This document shows positions 21,916 to 32,366 of a stretch of DNA of 52,567 bases, piece by piece. Made by a program: the position numbers and the translations under genes. Position 1 is the stretch's first letter; each line of letters begins with the position of its first letter. The stretch spans positions 1 to 52,567 of the forward strand of contig JBBHKE010002369.1 in NCBI GenBank assembly GCA_037447655.1, read 5' to 3'. The stretch comes from Zygnema cylindricum. Taxonomy: Eukaryota; Streptophyta; Zygnematophyceae; Zygnematales; Zygnemataceae. Below the pieces are notes generated by a model. The model saw only the letters and a list, made by a program, of their open reading frames with translations. It was not told the DNA's origin and made no database searches.

Positions 21916-23451
21916 AGGGTCCGTCTCTATGTGCCAAAGTAAGGGTTTTTTCTTCGTTTTCTTGTTAAACTTAGGGTATGTCCCCATGTACTTACAACTT
22001 AGCGAACTTACTTTGTATTTTAGCGCGGATCCGCCGGACCCTGTTTTCAAGTGTCTTTATTTGTAAGAACGTAATCGTAACTTACATTTGTGACGATAAT
22101 ATACCGCGACAATACCAGTGACGGCTGTCAAGATCTACAATCTGTGTTGTCGCACGTTATTTTTTGGAACTGCTTTTGACGTCGCATGTCTTACCGTGAC
22201 GTTGTAGACGTAATGCATTCCAGCTTGTGCCGTTTCACGGTTGAAGAAGATGCGCTTTGCCTTCGCGTCTCTTTTCCGGTTGACGTGAAATGACATCGAA
22301 ATTTCGAGACCCCTACAAACAAAATTCCATTGTGAAAACGGACAAAACCAAAAAAAAATGTGTACTTTTCTTCGTCGTATTAAACGCAAACGGACAAAAC
22401 ATAGCAAATTTTGTACTTTTCTTTGTCCTTGGAAATTGTATGAAAATTTTCGAAAATTACGGCACGTGCGAATATATGTTCCTATTTGTTTATAAAAAAT
22501 ATATAGTTTTAAAACACATCGCGCATGTGTTTTAAACATAAGTTTGAAGATGACATTTTTGTCGTGGCAATGGGTTGAAAAATACAAGAAGACAAATTTT
22601 TGGACATCCTAAGTTTGAGGATGACGCAAATTGTACTCTGCAAATTTGCGATTCCTTCGTACGGTTGCAACTTAGGCAGTACGGCGCTAAGTTTTACAGG
22701 AAAACGACAGAAAAAAACCCTTCTGCACATGGGGACATACCCTTAGAGCCGTACTGCGTAAGTTTCAACCGTACAAAAAAATAGAAAAAAAGAGAAGTAC
22801 ATTTTGCGTCATCGTCAAATTTAAGATGTACTACATGTTGTCGTTTTGTGTTCTTCGACCCACTGCCACCCCAAACAATGTCATCTTCAAAGTTTTCTTT
22901 AAAACAAAGGGCCGATGTGTTTTAAAACAAAGTTTTTTCGAAAAACAAATAAGAACACGTGTTCGCACCTGTAAAAATTTCAAACGAATTCAATTGACGT
23001 TTGAAAGGTACACTATTCGTTATGTTTGGTCCTTTTGCGACTTTGCGTCCATCATAGTAAAAAAAATATTTTGTTTTGTCGGGTTTCCTTCAGTACGGAT
23101 TTTTACATTCCAGGGTCTCAAAATTCCGGTTCCATTTAACGAAATCGTGAGAAATCTCTGAGGGCGCCCCAGCAAGTCGCACGCGCCGCCTCTCTCAAGC
23201 ATTCTCGCATGTCTACAAATGTCCCGCAAGGTTATGCGATGTTCAAAGCAATTTTTTACAATTTGGTGCGTCATCACAGATTGTACACTGTCGACAGCCG
23301 TCACGGGTATCGTCGACTCATACAACCGTCACACCCTTTAAGTGACAACTTTGTTTGGTACACATAAAGACACCCAAAATCCGGGTCCGCCGGTTCTGCG
23401 CTAAAAAACAAAGTTGATTTTCAAAGTTTGAAGTACATAGAGACACGCCCT
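21916..23451. mobile_element. TIR element interrupted by another family member
   Basis: The outer ends are AGGGTCCGTCTCTATGTG and TACATAGAGACACGCCCT. A second element (21973-22743) sits 57 bp inside the left end. The flanks join up in the uninterrupted paralogue near 34030-34060. Confidence 0.6.
21973..22743. mobile_element. TIR element nested in 21916-23451
   Basis: 771 bp with ends AGGGTATGTCCCCATGTA and CACATGGGGACATACCCT, with subterminal CGACAGAAAAAAACCCTT. It contains no coding region I recognise. Confidence 0.7.
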
Positions 23452-23865
23452 TGTTGAATAAAATCTGTACAGTCAAATGAAACTTAAGATCTTTAAAAAC
23501 GTACAAAGATGTCAGAATGGTTAATGGATGGCAAAAGGAGCGTTAAAAAATATCCTAAGTTAAAGATTTTCTCGCGGCTTCCGATGGCCTTGCATCCACC
23601 CTGACGCAAGGCACATGGCCTATGCGACATGTAGCCACCTGATCACGCGCTCATAGTGGATATTTGGTCACTTTTTGAAACGTTCATCGTGGATATTTTT
23701 TTGACTTTTCCACTCGGCAAAGTGCTATTCGTTCTCGCTCTTAAAATTGATGCCATTCATGTCAATTGTTGCAAACTCAAAGGTTCGACCGATGGCGTAT
23801 ACGAGTTCCGCATCCGACGGTCAAAGGTTTACGCCCGTAACGTTAAAAAATCAAATCGGTCATTT
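23452..23865 (+). repeat. Copy of a segment also found at about 34040-34410
   Basis: It is collinear with the 34-kb segment from CGTACAAAGATGTCAGAATGG through GATTTTCTCGCGGCTTCCG and GCATCCGACGGTC to AATCAAATCGGTCATT. Both copies keep an open plus frame with related residues (here LTFPLGKVLFVLALKID then NCCKLKGSTDGV). It is interrupted on both sides by TIR elements. Confidence 0.75.
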
Positions 23866-23984
23866 AGGGTATGTCCCCATGTAAGCGATACTTTGAAAAA
23901 GTTTTTTGGATTGTAGTGAAGAAAAACGTCCCTATGTGCGAAAATTAAATCAAAAGTTTGAAATGTGACGGTTGTAGAGGTAGG

Positions 23985-24671
23985 TGTTGCTTTGCAGCAT
24001 CAGGGACACTACCAGTGCATGGACACTTCCAGAAGCTATAGACTCACCCATTTAATTCAGCAAAAAGACTACCCAAAGTACCACACAAATGGCCAACTTT
24101 GACAAGCTTACACTTAGCACTACAACAGCCACTTAGGCTTACAACACCGCTCACTTAAAGCTCACACTTAACACAAAATACTGACAAAGTTTCAAGTAAA
24201 AACTTTGATCAGTCATATAGTGACATACACACAAAGACAACCTTGAATGTCACTTTACTTAGTGAACTTGTACAAGTTAATTTTCCAAATGTCTAAGTCC
24301 TAATTTATACCAATATGCCTATCTAACTTCCTAACTACTAATAAGATCACTGTGGGCGCACTATCGTACTGTCGATTCCACTAAAACTGTACAGTACTAT
24401 CTTAAGCACTACTACGCACTACGACAAAGTATCCTTGGTGGTAAGTTTACCATCGACTTTCTCCTACGCCAATAAGGTATTCGTTTAACGACCGGTCCGT
24501 AAAATTCGCGTTGACTTTCAACCGTAACTTAGTGTTTCATTTAGTGCGCATGAAATTCAGTTTTGCGTGGAAATTTGTTACATCGGTCAAATTGTTTCGT
24601 CGGTGGTCATCCTTACTCTTGCAACGAGAGTATCTCATCGCTAAGACTCCATAGTTATCCCACAAACAATA
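23985..24671 (-). repeat. Copia 3' LTR
   Basis: 687 bp; direct repeat of 30385-31054. Shared blocks include AGCAC(T/A)..GGACACTACCAG, GCCACTTAGGCTTACAACAC, TTCCAAATKTCTAAGTCC and TGCGCATGAAATTCAGTTTT. Confidence 0.95.
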
Positions 24672-24684
24672 CTCCCCCTAAACT
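24672..24684 (-). other. Polypurine tract of the Copia element
   Basis: The minus strand reads AGTTTAGGGGGAG immediately before the 3' LTR, the usual position and form of a Copia plus-strand primer. Confidence 0.85.
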
Positions 24685-24692
24685 TTGGACTC

Positions 24693-24971
24693 TCACTCAT
24701 GTAGACCACAAGCTTCTTTGTAGTACTCTAACTTTGGAGCAGGTAAGGCTTTGGTTAGCATATCTGCCACCATCTTTGAATCTGGTAAATATTTTAATTT
24801 TATAATTTTTGAGAAGACCTTTTCTCTAACGGAATGAAGCCTACTGTCCATGTGTTTGGTTTTGAAATGATGACGTTGATTGGAAGCGATTGAAATAACT
24901 GCCTGGTTATCACACCAAACAATTTGTGGACCTATTTGCATAAATCCTAGTTCTTGTAAAATCGATTTCAC
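24693..24971 (-). pseudogene. Copia RNase H domain, remnant
   Basis: It contains IVWCDNQAVISIASNQ then FKTKHMDSRLHSVREKV and YLPDSKMVADMLTKAL, the conserved C-terminal RNase H motifs of Copia polyproteins. The upstream frame is broken by a stop near 24972. Confidence 0.93.
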
Positions 24972-25346
24972 CCATTATAATTCCTTTACCGCCGTGCATG
25001 CTGACATATATTTTGCCTCCATCTTCGATTGAGCATTCACCTTTTGAAGTTTACTACTCCAGTAGCACGTTCCATTTCCAATCTGCACCACATATCTGGT
25101 AGTTGACTTTCGACTAGGAATGTCTCCATAGCTCGCATCACTCCAGGTCTTGATTGTTACACTTGATCCTCCCAGGTTAAGTTGTAAATTCCTGGTCCCA
25201 ACTAGGTATCGTATAACTCGCTTTGCAGCTTCCCAATCTGTCTTCTTCGGATTCTGCTAACTTCTGCTAAGAACCCCGACTGCTGCAGAAATATCGGGAC
25301 GCGTACAATTCATAAAGTAGATAAGAATTCTCAGTACCTGTCTATA

Positions 25347-25492
25347 GGGAATTTCAGTCAAATTTTCATTTTCTGTTATGTCTCTTACTATAACTCCTGA
25401 GCTGATTTTTACCCCTAGAGGGAATTTCAGTCAAATTTTCATTTTCTGTTATATCTTTTATTATAACTCCTGAGCTGATTTCTACCCCTTCA
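25347..25492 (-). repeat. 73-bp tandem duplication inside Copia pol
   Basis: GGGAATTTCAGTCAAATTTT..CTCCTGAGCTGATTT is present twice (from 25347 and 25420) with a few differences. 73 is not a multiple of three, so it shifts the frame. Confidence 0.85.
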
Positions 25493-25500
25493 GTTTTCTG

Positions 25501-26361
25501 TTAATTCTCTATAGGAGTTGCACTACTTTTTGCATCTGAAATATCAAACCTATCAAGCATATTTCCGATAGCCTCTTTTTGTGTTAGTCTAATTTTCCTT
25601 TTTGGTCTATCTCTTTCTAATAGAAGTCCCTGAACATATTTTTCCTCTCCTATATCTTTCATTTCAAATCTGGTATTTAAGGATTTCTTGACTTTGTTAA
25701 TTCTTGTCAATGATTTGCTCATTAGGAGCAGATCATCTACGTAAACTCCAATATAAATTATTCCATCTTCCCCTTCTATAATGTAGACTGAATGATTTGA
25801 GCTTATCCTAGTAAATCCTAACTTAGTAAGAAACTCATCTAATTTGATATTCCATTGACGAGTGGCCTATTTCAGCCCATATAAAGATTTTACTAATTTA
25901 CAAACAAGGTTTTCTTTCCCTTTTTCTTCGTACATTTTTGGTTGCTTCATATATATAACTTCCTCTAATTCGCCATGTAGGAAGGCTGTTTTAACATCCA
26001 TTTGATGGACTTCCATATTTTCTATGGTTGCCAGGGTAAGCAAGATTCTAATTGTTGGAAATCTCACTACTGGTGAAAAGGTTTTTTCAAAGTCAATTCT
26101 TTCCTTTTGGTTGTATCCCTTAGCTACTAGTCTATCTTTATACCTCTCAACAGTGTTGTCTGGGTCTAATTTTACCTTAAATACCCATTTACTTCCAATG
26201 GCTTTCCGGTCGAGAGGGAGCTCAGCCAATTCCCAAGTTTGGGCCGCCATAATTGATTTCATTTCATCATTCACTTCCCTTATCCAATGTTGTTTTTCTC
26301 GTACAGAAGAGGCTTCTTGGATAGTTAAAGGTTCTCCAGATGCGGCCGAGTGTGCATACAT
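25501..26361 (-). pseudogene. Copia reverse transcriptase, remnant
   Basis: 26361-25867 encodes [60 protein letters not shown] and [13 protein letters not shown]. 25722-25501 continues with MSKSLTRINKVKKSLNTRFE and DIGEEKYVQGLL. Near 25720-25865 the minus strand keeps a YVDD-like stretch (the plus strand has ATCATCTACGTAAACTCC), but the frame is interrupted by a stop near 25864. Confidence 0.95.
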
Positions 26362-26579
26362 CGTTGTTGTATCCCTGAGTCTTGAATTGATTCTCTTTTC
26401 TCTTGTGCTTGTCTTTTCCCCCCCCCGGAAAATTTGACGATGGAATCGAGGGCTCTCTCCTTGAGGTCTTTGTTGATGGGACAGAGTTATCTATCTCGGG
26501 TTCCACGAATCCATTCGTTTCCATTTGAGGTGATCCATTTGTTTCTATTTGAGGTGTTGCCGTCGTTTCTGTGTGAGAA

Positions 26580-26992
26580 TTAATGTCTCACTTCGTCAAG
26601 AATGATGTATTCCATCTCCATTTTGCTTCTTTGTTCAGGTGTTAGTGCAAATACATCCACTGAATCTGATTTATCTTTTACAAGGATATTTCTAGCAACT
26701 ACATTTTGATCACTTCCTGGTATGTTGACTTTATATCCTTTTGCGTGATTATCGTATCCTAGTAGGATGCCAGGCATTCTTTTGGCTCCATTTTCCATCT
26801 ATTAGGATCATTGTTAAGTATGAAAACTTTACTGCCAAATACTCTAAAATGGCCCACATCCGGTTTCTCTTTTTTCCAAGGTTCATAAGGTGTCTTTCCT
26901 GGAGTTGCTTTACTTTCTAGTCTAACATCCGGTTTCTCTTTTTCCAAGGTTCATAAGGTGTCTTTCCTGGAGTTGCTTTACTTTCTAGTCTA
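26580..26992 (-). pseudogene. Copia integrase C-terminal region, remnant with 69-bp tandem duplication
   Basis: It encodes KTPYEPWKKEKPDVGHFRVF then GSKVF..KECLASY and RMPGILLGYDNHAKGYKV, the conserved region after the integrase core. A 69-bp segment (26856-26924) is repeated at 26925-26992 with one T fewer, duplicating KEKPDV and shifting the frame. Confidence 0.9.
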
Positions 26993-27137
26993 TTTTTAAT
27001 ATATGCAGCACAATTTAAAGCCTCTGCCCAATATTTCACACTTACTCCCTTATCTGCCAACGTTGTCCGAGCACACTCTACTAGTGTTTTATTTAATCTC
27101 TATGCAACTCTATTTCGTTCAGGTGAGTAGGGAACTG

Positions 27138-27638
27138 TCAGTTGGCGTGAAATTCAATTTTCTTTGAGAAAATCTGAAAATACTTGTGATACATATTCTC
27201 CTTCGTTATCGGATTTTCTTTGAGAAAATCTGAAAATACTTGTGAGACATATTCTCCTTCGTTATCGGATCTGAGATTTATAATGGGAACTCCATGTATC
27301 TTTTCGCTCCATACTTTGTATTCTCGGAAGCCTTCAAAAACTTCACTTTTCCTTTTCAGAAAGTACACCTTGGTATATCTTGAAAAATCATCTGTTAGTG
27401 TAAGCATATATCGGACTCCCCCCATAGACGGTATTTTGGAAGTCTAAACATCTAAATGTATTACTTCTAAGACTCTCTTAGCTCTATGACTTATTTCAGC
27501 CGGAAATGATAATTTTTGAATTTTTCCTAAGGCACATCTATCACATAATTCATTTGACGAATCTTGTGACAATTTTATTCCTTTGATTGTATCATTTTTT
27601 ACCATTTTTCCTAACCTTTCTTGATGAACATGCCCCAT
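27138..27638 (-). pseudogene. Copia integrase (zinc-binding and core), remnant
   Basis: 27638-27444 has GHVHQERLGKMVKN and CDRCALGKIQKLSFP (the H-H-C-C zinc-binding module). 27425-27138 has MLTLTDDFSRYTKVYFLKRK and INLRSDNEGEYVSQVF (core Asp residues). A 56-bp tandem duplication (27158-27213, 27214-27269) repeats ENMYHKYFQIFSKK-like coding and shifts the frame. Confidence 0.94.
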
Positions 27639-27857
27639 TCTTTTATGCCATAGATCATTTTCATTTGTTACAGCTTAGTAGAGAACCTTCTTTCCATTAA
27701 ATTATTCAGCATGATCAAGCCTATACATCATATTTTCTCCTCTAGTTCCAACAGCTGCAACAAATCCATTCTTACAGACAACTTGTTTTCCATGTTTGAG
27801 ATTTACTTCAAACCATTTGCTCTCTACCAAAGATGTGCTAAACAAGTTTTTACTGAA

Positions 27858-28418
27858 TTATGGAATATACAACACATCATTCAAGGTCATGTCTATTGTT
27901 AGACCGTCTATTTTGAGTTTAAGATTCACCTTTCCTTTTGAGCTTGCAACTACATAACTGTCATCGGCATAGTAGATGTTTTGTGGTGAGATTGGCTCGA
28001 GAGTTTCAAACAAATCTCTGTCGCCGCACATGTGAGCGGATGCTCCCGTGTCCATAATCCAGGTGTTCTCTTTTGGTCCAAATCTTGCACTTGTCATCGC
28101 AAACTTTTCTTTTCCTGTCACAATTGGAAAATTGCTGATATTTTTGTCAACTTTGTCTCCTCCTTCTTCTAAGACATTCTCCTTTTCAGCAGAAAAATCA
28201 GATGCCTTTTTTGGTTGCCTATAAGGTTTTCCTTTGCTGGAAGAGCTTCGGTTGTTGTTCGATTCTTCATGAAAATTTCCCGTCAAAGTGTCTTTTTTCA
28301 AAACTGGACATTCTCGTACCAAGTGACCCTTGTTAAAACAGTAAAAACAAGCCCATATGTTGTTAGTTGATCGATCTGTCTGATACTCATTTCTATTCTG
28401 AAACTGAGTGTTTAACAC
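27858..28418 (-). pseudogene. Copia gag zinc knuckle and aspartic protease, remnant
   Basis: The CCHC knuckle is CFYCFNKGHLVRECP. The aspartic protease motif is WIMDTGASAHMCGDRDLFE with a downstream VNLKLKIDGLTIDMTLNDVL. It is separated from the gag piece by a frameshift at about 28419. Confidence 0.95.
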
Positions 28419-28419
28419 G

Positions 28420-28985
28420 TCATGTTTTGCTTCTTTTTATTGCTAGATTAGTTGATTCTTCTTCTAACACTAGCTGAATTGCCATTGTTAGATTCCAAGA
28501 TGACTGATCTATCTTCTTTAGTGCATCAGAGGCGCAATTATATTCCTCAAGTAAACCTCTCATAAGCAACATGGCTTGCTGTGCAGCTGGAAAAACACCT
28601 CCTGAGCATGCATTTTCTAAAAATAGCTTCCTAAGACCATAACAATAATATGAGATGCGACCACCATTGTACTTATACTCAAAAATACTTGTAGCAGTTA
28701 TCATTTGTCGTTGAACATTCGTCTGTTGATACATATCTCCCAAGGATGTCCAAATATCTTTCGCCTTGTCCATTTTTATGTGTACCATTCTAATTTCCAA
28801 GGATAGTGCCTACATTAGCGCACTAACACACTGTGTATTCTTCTTGCTCCACGTAGGATCTGTTTCGGCAAGGGAACCGTCCACCACATTCATGAGCTTT
28901 CTTTCGACAAAGTAGAGCTTCATGATTCTTCTCCAATATAAGTGTTGTTTTGGAAGATTCAGTTTCGTACTTGCGTGCGCGTGTT
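28420..28985 (-). pseudogene. Copia gag, remnant with one nonsense codon
   Basis: Residues LPKQHLYWRRIMKLYFVERK, LMNVVDGSLAE and WSKKNTQCVSALM (to 28810), then an in-frame TAG, then ALSLEIRMVHIKMDKAKDIW and onward to 28420. This is the UBN2-type Copia gag pattern. No convincing start ATG remains. Confidence 0.85.
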
Positions 28986-30384
28986 TTCGTGCGTACGTAT
29001 TTACCGAAATTAATGTGGTGGCACGAATGCATTTTTGGGTTAAGGGAGAAGTGAAATTAATTGAAGTTCGACGTACGGAAGTACGAATTGAGTGACGCGA
29101 ACAAGCATATGTAAAAGTACGGTTCGCGTAAGTGAAATGGACGGCGGATCGCAAAACGATTCGATGTATAATATTCGAAGTATGTAAAATCGTAAAATTG
29201 TACGTCGCACGTACAAAACATAATGCGACAGGTGACATTTATTACATGGGACGCCGCCGATAGGGAGCGTCGTCTTTGACAGGTGTACTTTAAGTTGTCG
29301 CTTATTGCGACATGCATTTATCGAAAATGACGTGTACCTTAAATGCGACAAGGCGCATTTATGACGAAGTACGTGATTTCGGTACGGACAGAATTGGATC
29401 GTACGAATTGATTTCGGCAAGTTGGTCATGGTACACGTGGAGGACGAATGTCGTCTACCGATATTTTCAAGGGATCTCATTATCTTTAATGACGCATTAT
29501 CTAGTGGACCGTACATATGCGATGTCGGTTCACTACGTGGACTTATCGACAAGTGACTAAGCAAGTTGTCACTTATGACGCGGATTTGTGGATGCCTCGA
29601 TGTAAATATTTGAAGCATCAATGTTTTGTCTTATTTGAATTAATGATTTAGTGTTGATTAAAATAGTTATATTTTAGGTGATCAATGAGGATATCGACAG
29701 TTTAATTGTGTGTCTTTATGTGTCGTATTTGCAGACAAGTGTACGCTTACGATTGCTTGTCTTTCAGGTGTACGCTTACGATTAGTTTACTCTTACTAAA
29801 AGGTTATTATGCGTAATAGGATTTAGTGACAGTAACGTAATTTATGACACTTAGTGATTATTTGACACCTCACAAGTGTATATATAGGAATGTGCTTGGT
29901 TAGGAATTAATAATCAATGCTGGTTAGTAAAGTGGGGACCAAAGATGTAGTATTTTAGGGTTGTCGATTAGGTCATGCACTTTGAATGATATAATGATTA
30001 TACCTTGATTATACTCTTGTTTATGTGTGATGCATTTGTTTTTATTATTTATGTTATTTTATATATGTTTGATATGCATTGTTTATGCATTTGTCCTAGG
30101 GTTTGTTTATGTCGATTATTCCATCAAACCTTAGATATTGTCATAGGGTTTATTTATGTTGATTATTCCATGAAACCCTAAATGTTGTTGTATGTTAAAT
30201 GGAGGATGCATTTCAAATGATTGTTCATTGGCCTAGCTTCGCTTAGCTTTTTGCATGATAGATAAGCCGTCTCCTCGAGCTATGGTCCAATCATGGTAAA
30301 GAAATGGTCAAATTCAACCGTCTTTGTGTTAGTTTGAGGAGTTAGTGAAGGATAAACTTTAGTGTTACTTTGGTATGAGTTTTT
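28986..30384 (-). other. Long leader between Copia 5' LTR and gag
   Basis: 1.4 kb with no gag similarity. It contains direct repeats: CGACA(A)GG(T/C)G(A)CATTTAT near 29224 and 29349, GTGTACGCTTACGATT at about 29739 and 29769, and TAGGGTTTRTTTATGTYGATT twice near 30098 and 30146. Open frames on the minus strand (29621-29040) have no recognisable domain. It may be an insertion in the element. Confidence 0.5.
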
Positions 30385-31054
30385 TGTTGCTCTGCAGCAA
30401 CAGGGACACTACCAGAAGCTGCAGAGTCACCCATTTAATTCAACAAAAAGGCTACCCAAAGTACCACACAAATGGCCAACTTTGACCAGCTTACACTTAG
30501 CACTACAACAGCCACTTAGGCTTACAACACCGCTCACTTAAAGCTCACACTTAACACAAAATACTGACAAAGTTTCAAGCACAAACTCTGATCACTCACA
30601 AAGTGACATACACACAAAGACAACCTTGAATGTCACTTTACTTAGTGAACTTGTACAAGTTAATTTTCCAAATTTCTAAGTCCTAATTTATACCAATATG
30701 CCTATCTAATTTCCCAACTACTAATAAGATCACTGTGGGCGCACTATCGTACTGTCAGTTCCACTAAAACTGTACAGTACTATTTTAAGCACTGCTGCGC
30801 ACTAGGACAGAGTATCATTCGTGGTAAGTTTACCACCGACTTTCTCCTACGCCAATAAGGTATTCGTTCGTCGAACGGTCCGTAAAATTCGCGTTGACTT
30901 TCAACCGTAACTTAGTGTTTCATTTAGTGCGCATGAAATTCAGTTTTGCGTGGAAATTTGTTACAACGGTCAAATTGTTTTGTTGGTGGTCATCGTTACT
31001 CCTGCGACGAGATTATCTCATTGCTGAGAGTCCATAGTTTTCCCAGAAACAATA
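30385..31054 (-). repeat. Copia 5' LTR
   Basis: 670 bp, partner of 23985-24671. It is 5' because the element is on the minus strand. The target duplication GTAGG follows at 31055-31059. The leader start on the minus strand reads AAAAACTCATACCAAAG, with no canonical initiator-Met primer site. Confidence 0.95.
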
Positions 31055-32093
31055 GTAGGTACAACTTTTTGACGGTTGAGGACGACTACAAAATTAGTGA
31101 CGCCAACAAAAACAACGACACTTCTAGACGTCTAGATTTTTGTAATTTTGTGAAATGGTAGATGTTTAGAGTTTTGTAACATCGTGACGTCACGCTCACT
31201 TGTGACAACGTCGATGTCACAGATTCAAGGACTTTTGGCCATGGATGCCCAATTTCGTTTTTTCTACTTTTTTCGCTCTACTTCCCATTAAAATATACAT
31301 GAAGGGTAGCCAAAATAATTATTTTTCAAATATCTTAAATTTCATACCAATTTTGTCGTGCCTCATTCTAAAAAGTGTGAGATAAAAGTGATAGTGTGAG
31401 AGGGAGATGGAAGAGGCGACAACGACTCAAAATTCTACCGAGGACCCATGAATGAAAGTGGAGGTCCGCGACCCCTTTAGTTTTTTTTCCGTACATCCTC
31501 ATATTTTCCGTACATGCGCGTGACTGGCAGGGAGAAATATAACGAGTCGTCCTAAAATTTTCCCGCTCGTGTGTCGCGTGCGTGGGCCGTTTTGCATTCG
31601 TTTTTATGGGCGGTACTTTCCCTAAAATCACCTCGCGAGGTGATTTTTGCATAGTTGTCCCGTGCGCATAATACGCACGAAACGAACGCGCGAATACTAC
31701 GCACGATACGCATTTAACGATGAAAAAAATGTTATTAAATGCGTACTTGATTATGTAACCGTGCATTTTCGTACATTTGCGTACTATTTTCGTACATGTC
31801 AATACTTTTAGGGGGTTTGAGGAGTTTTAGGGTACATTCTCGTGCTAAATCCGTACGAATAGGACAACTATGGATTTTTGATGAAGTTTTTTGACGGGCT
31901 GGAATCTCTTCCCCGAGGGTCGAAAAAAGGAAAATGCCAAAATTAGAAGTACATTCAAAGTATAGACTTGACGTTTGCCGTACTTTTAAAGAATTGATTT
32001 TTTTGTATGTCTAAAGTTTTTCTCGTACGGACGTGCGTTTTGTGAGAAAACGACAGATTAAAGTCGATACTTTAACACATGGGGACGTACCCT

Positions 32094-32366
32094 TAGTAAC
32101 TTGCGTTAAAGAATAAAATCGGTCATTTAGTAACTTTGCTTTTCTGACAATTCTGACAATTTATTTTTTTGGTAAGGCACAATCATTACACAAAAATATC
32201 CGTTTGCGTCCTTCCGCGAGACGTGGTACACTGCCATGTAACCCTGGTATACTTGGCCCGGTGGCGTCTTCGTTGGCCAATTACAAATGTCTCGAACCGC
32301 CTCCGCGGGAGTCTCCCTATGGTACATAACATACTGACAAACCTCATTAATCCAAAATCACAAATA
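32094..32366. other. Segment between TIR elements with a short coding-like frame
   Basis: It begins with a long near-repeat of the left flank of the split element (ATAAAATCGGTCATTTAG at about 32112 versus ATCAAATCGGTCATTTAG at 23850). The minus frame 32327-32127 (ETPAEAVRDICNWPTKTPPG then YMAVYHVSRKDANGYFCVM) looks protein-like but matches nothing I recognise. Confidence 0.4.

Larger units (their letters stand above)
23985..31054 (-). mobile_element. Ty1/Copia LTR retrotransposon, degenerate
   Basis: Two LTRs (23985-24671 and 30385-31054) flank 5.7 kb whose minus-strand pieces read gag, protease, integrase, reverse transcriptase and RNase H in Copia order. The 5-bp target duplication GTAGG is at 23980-23984 and 31055-31059. 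The plus-strand LTR ends are TGTTGC and AACAATA. Stops and frameshifts run through all coding parts and the LTRs have diverged by point changes, so it is an old, inactive copy. A leader of about 1.4 kb between the 5' LTR and gag is unusually long. Confidence 0.95.
23866..32093. mobile_element. TIR element split by the Copia insertion
   Basis: The left end AGGGTATGTCCCCATGTA and left arm (23866-23984) are followed after the Copia element by the rest (31055-32093), ending ACACATGGGGACGTACCCT. Aligned in reverse to 32367-33311, the two pieces meet exactly at GTTGTAGACGTAGG|TACAACTT, so the Copia insertion is nested in it. Confidence 0.85.

Noticed and set aside
29040-29621. 193-codon minus-strand frame in the Copia leader
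   Set aside because: No similarity to gag or any domain I recognise; no continuity with the gag frame at 28985.
30367-30378. TTTGGTATGAG next to the right Copia LTR as a primer-binding site
   Set aside because: It reads like TGGTATCAGAG only on the plus strand, the wrong strand for this minus-strand element.
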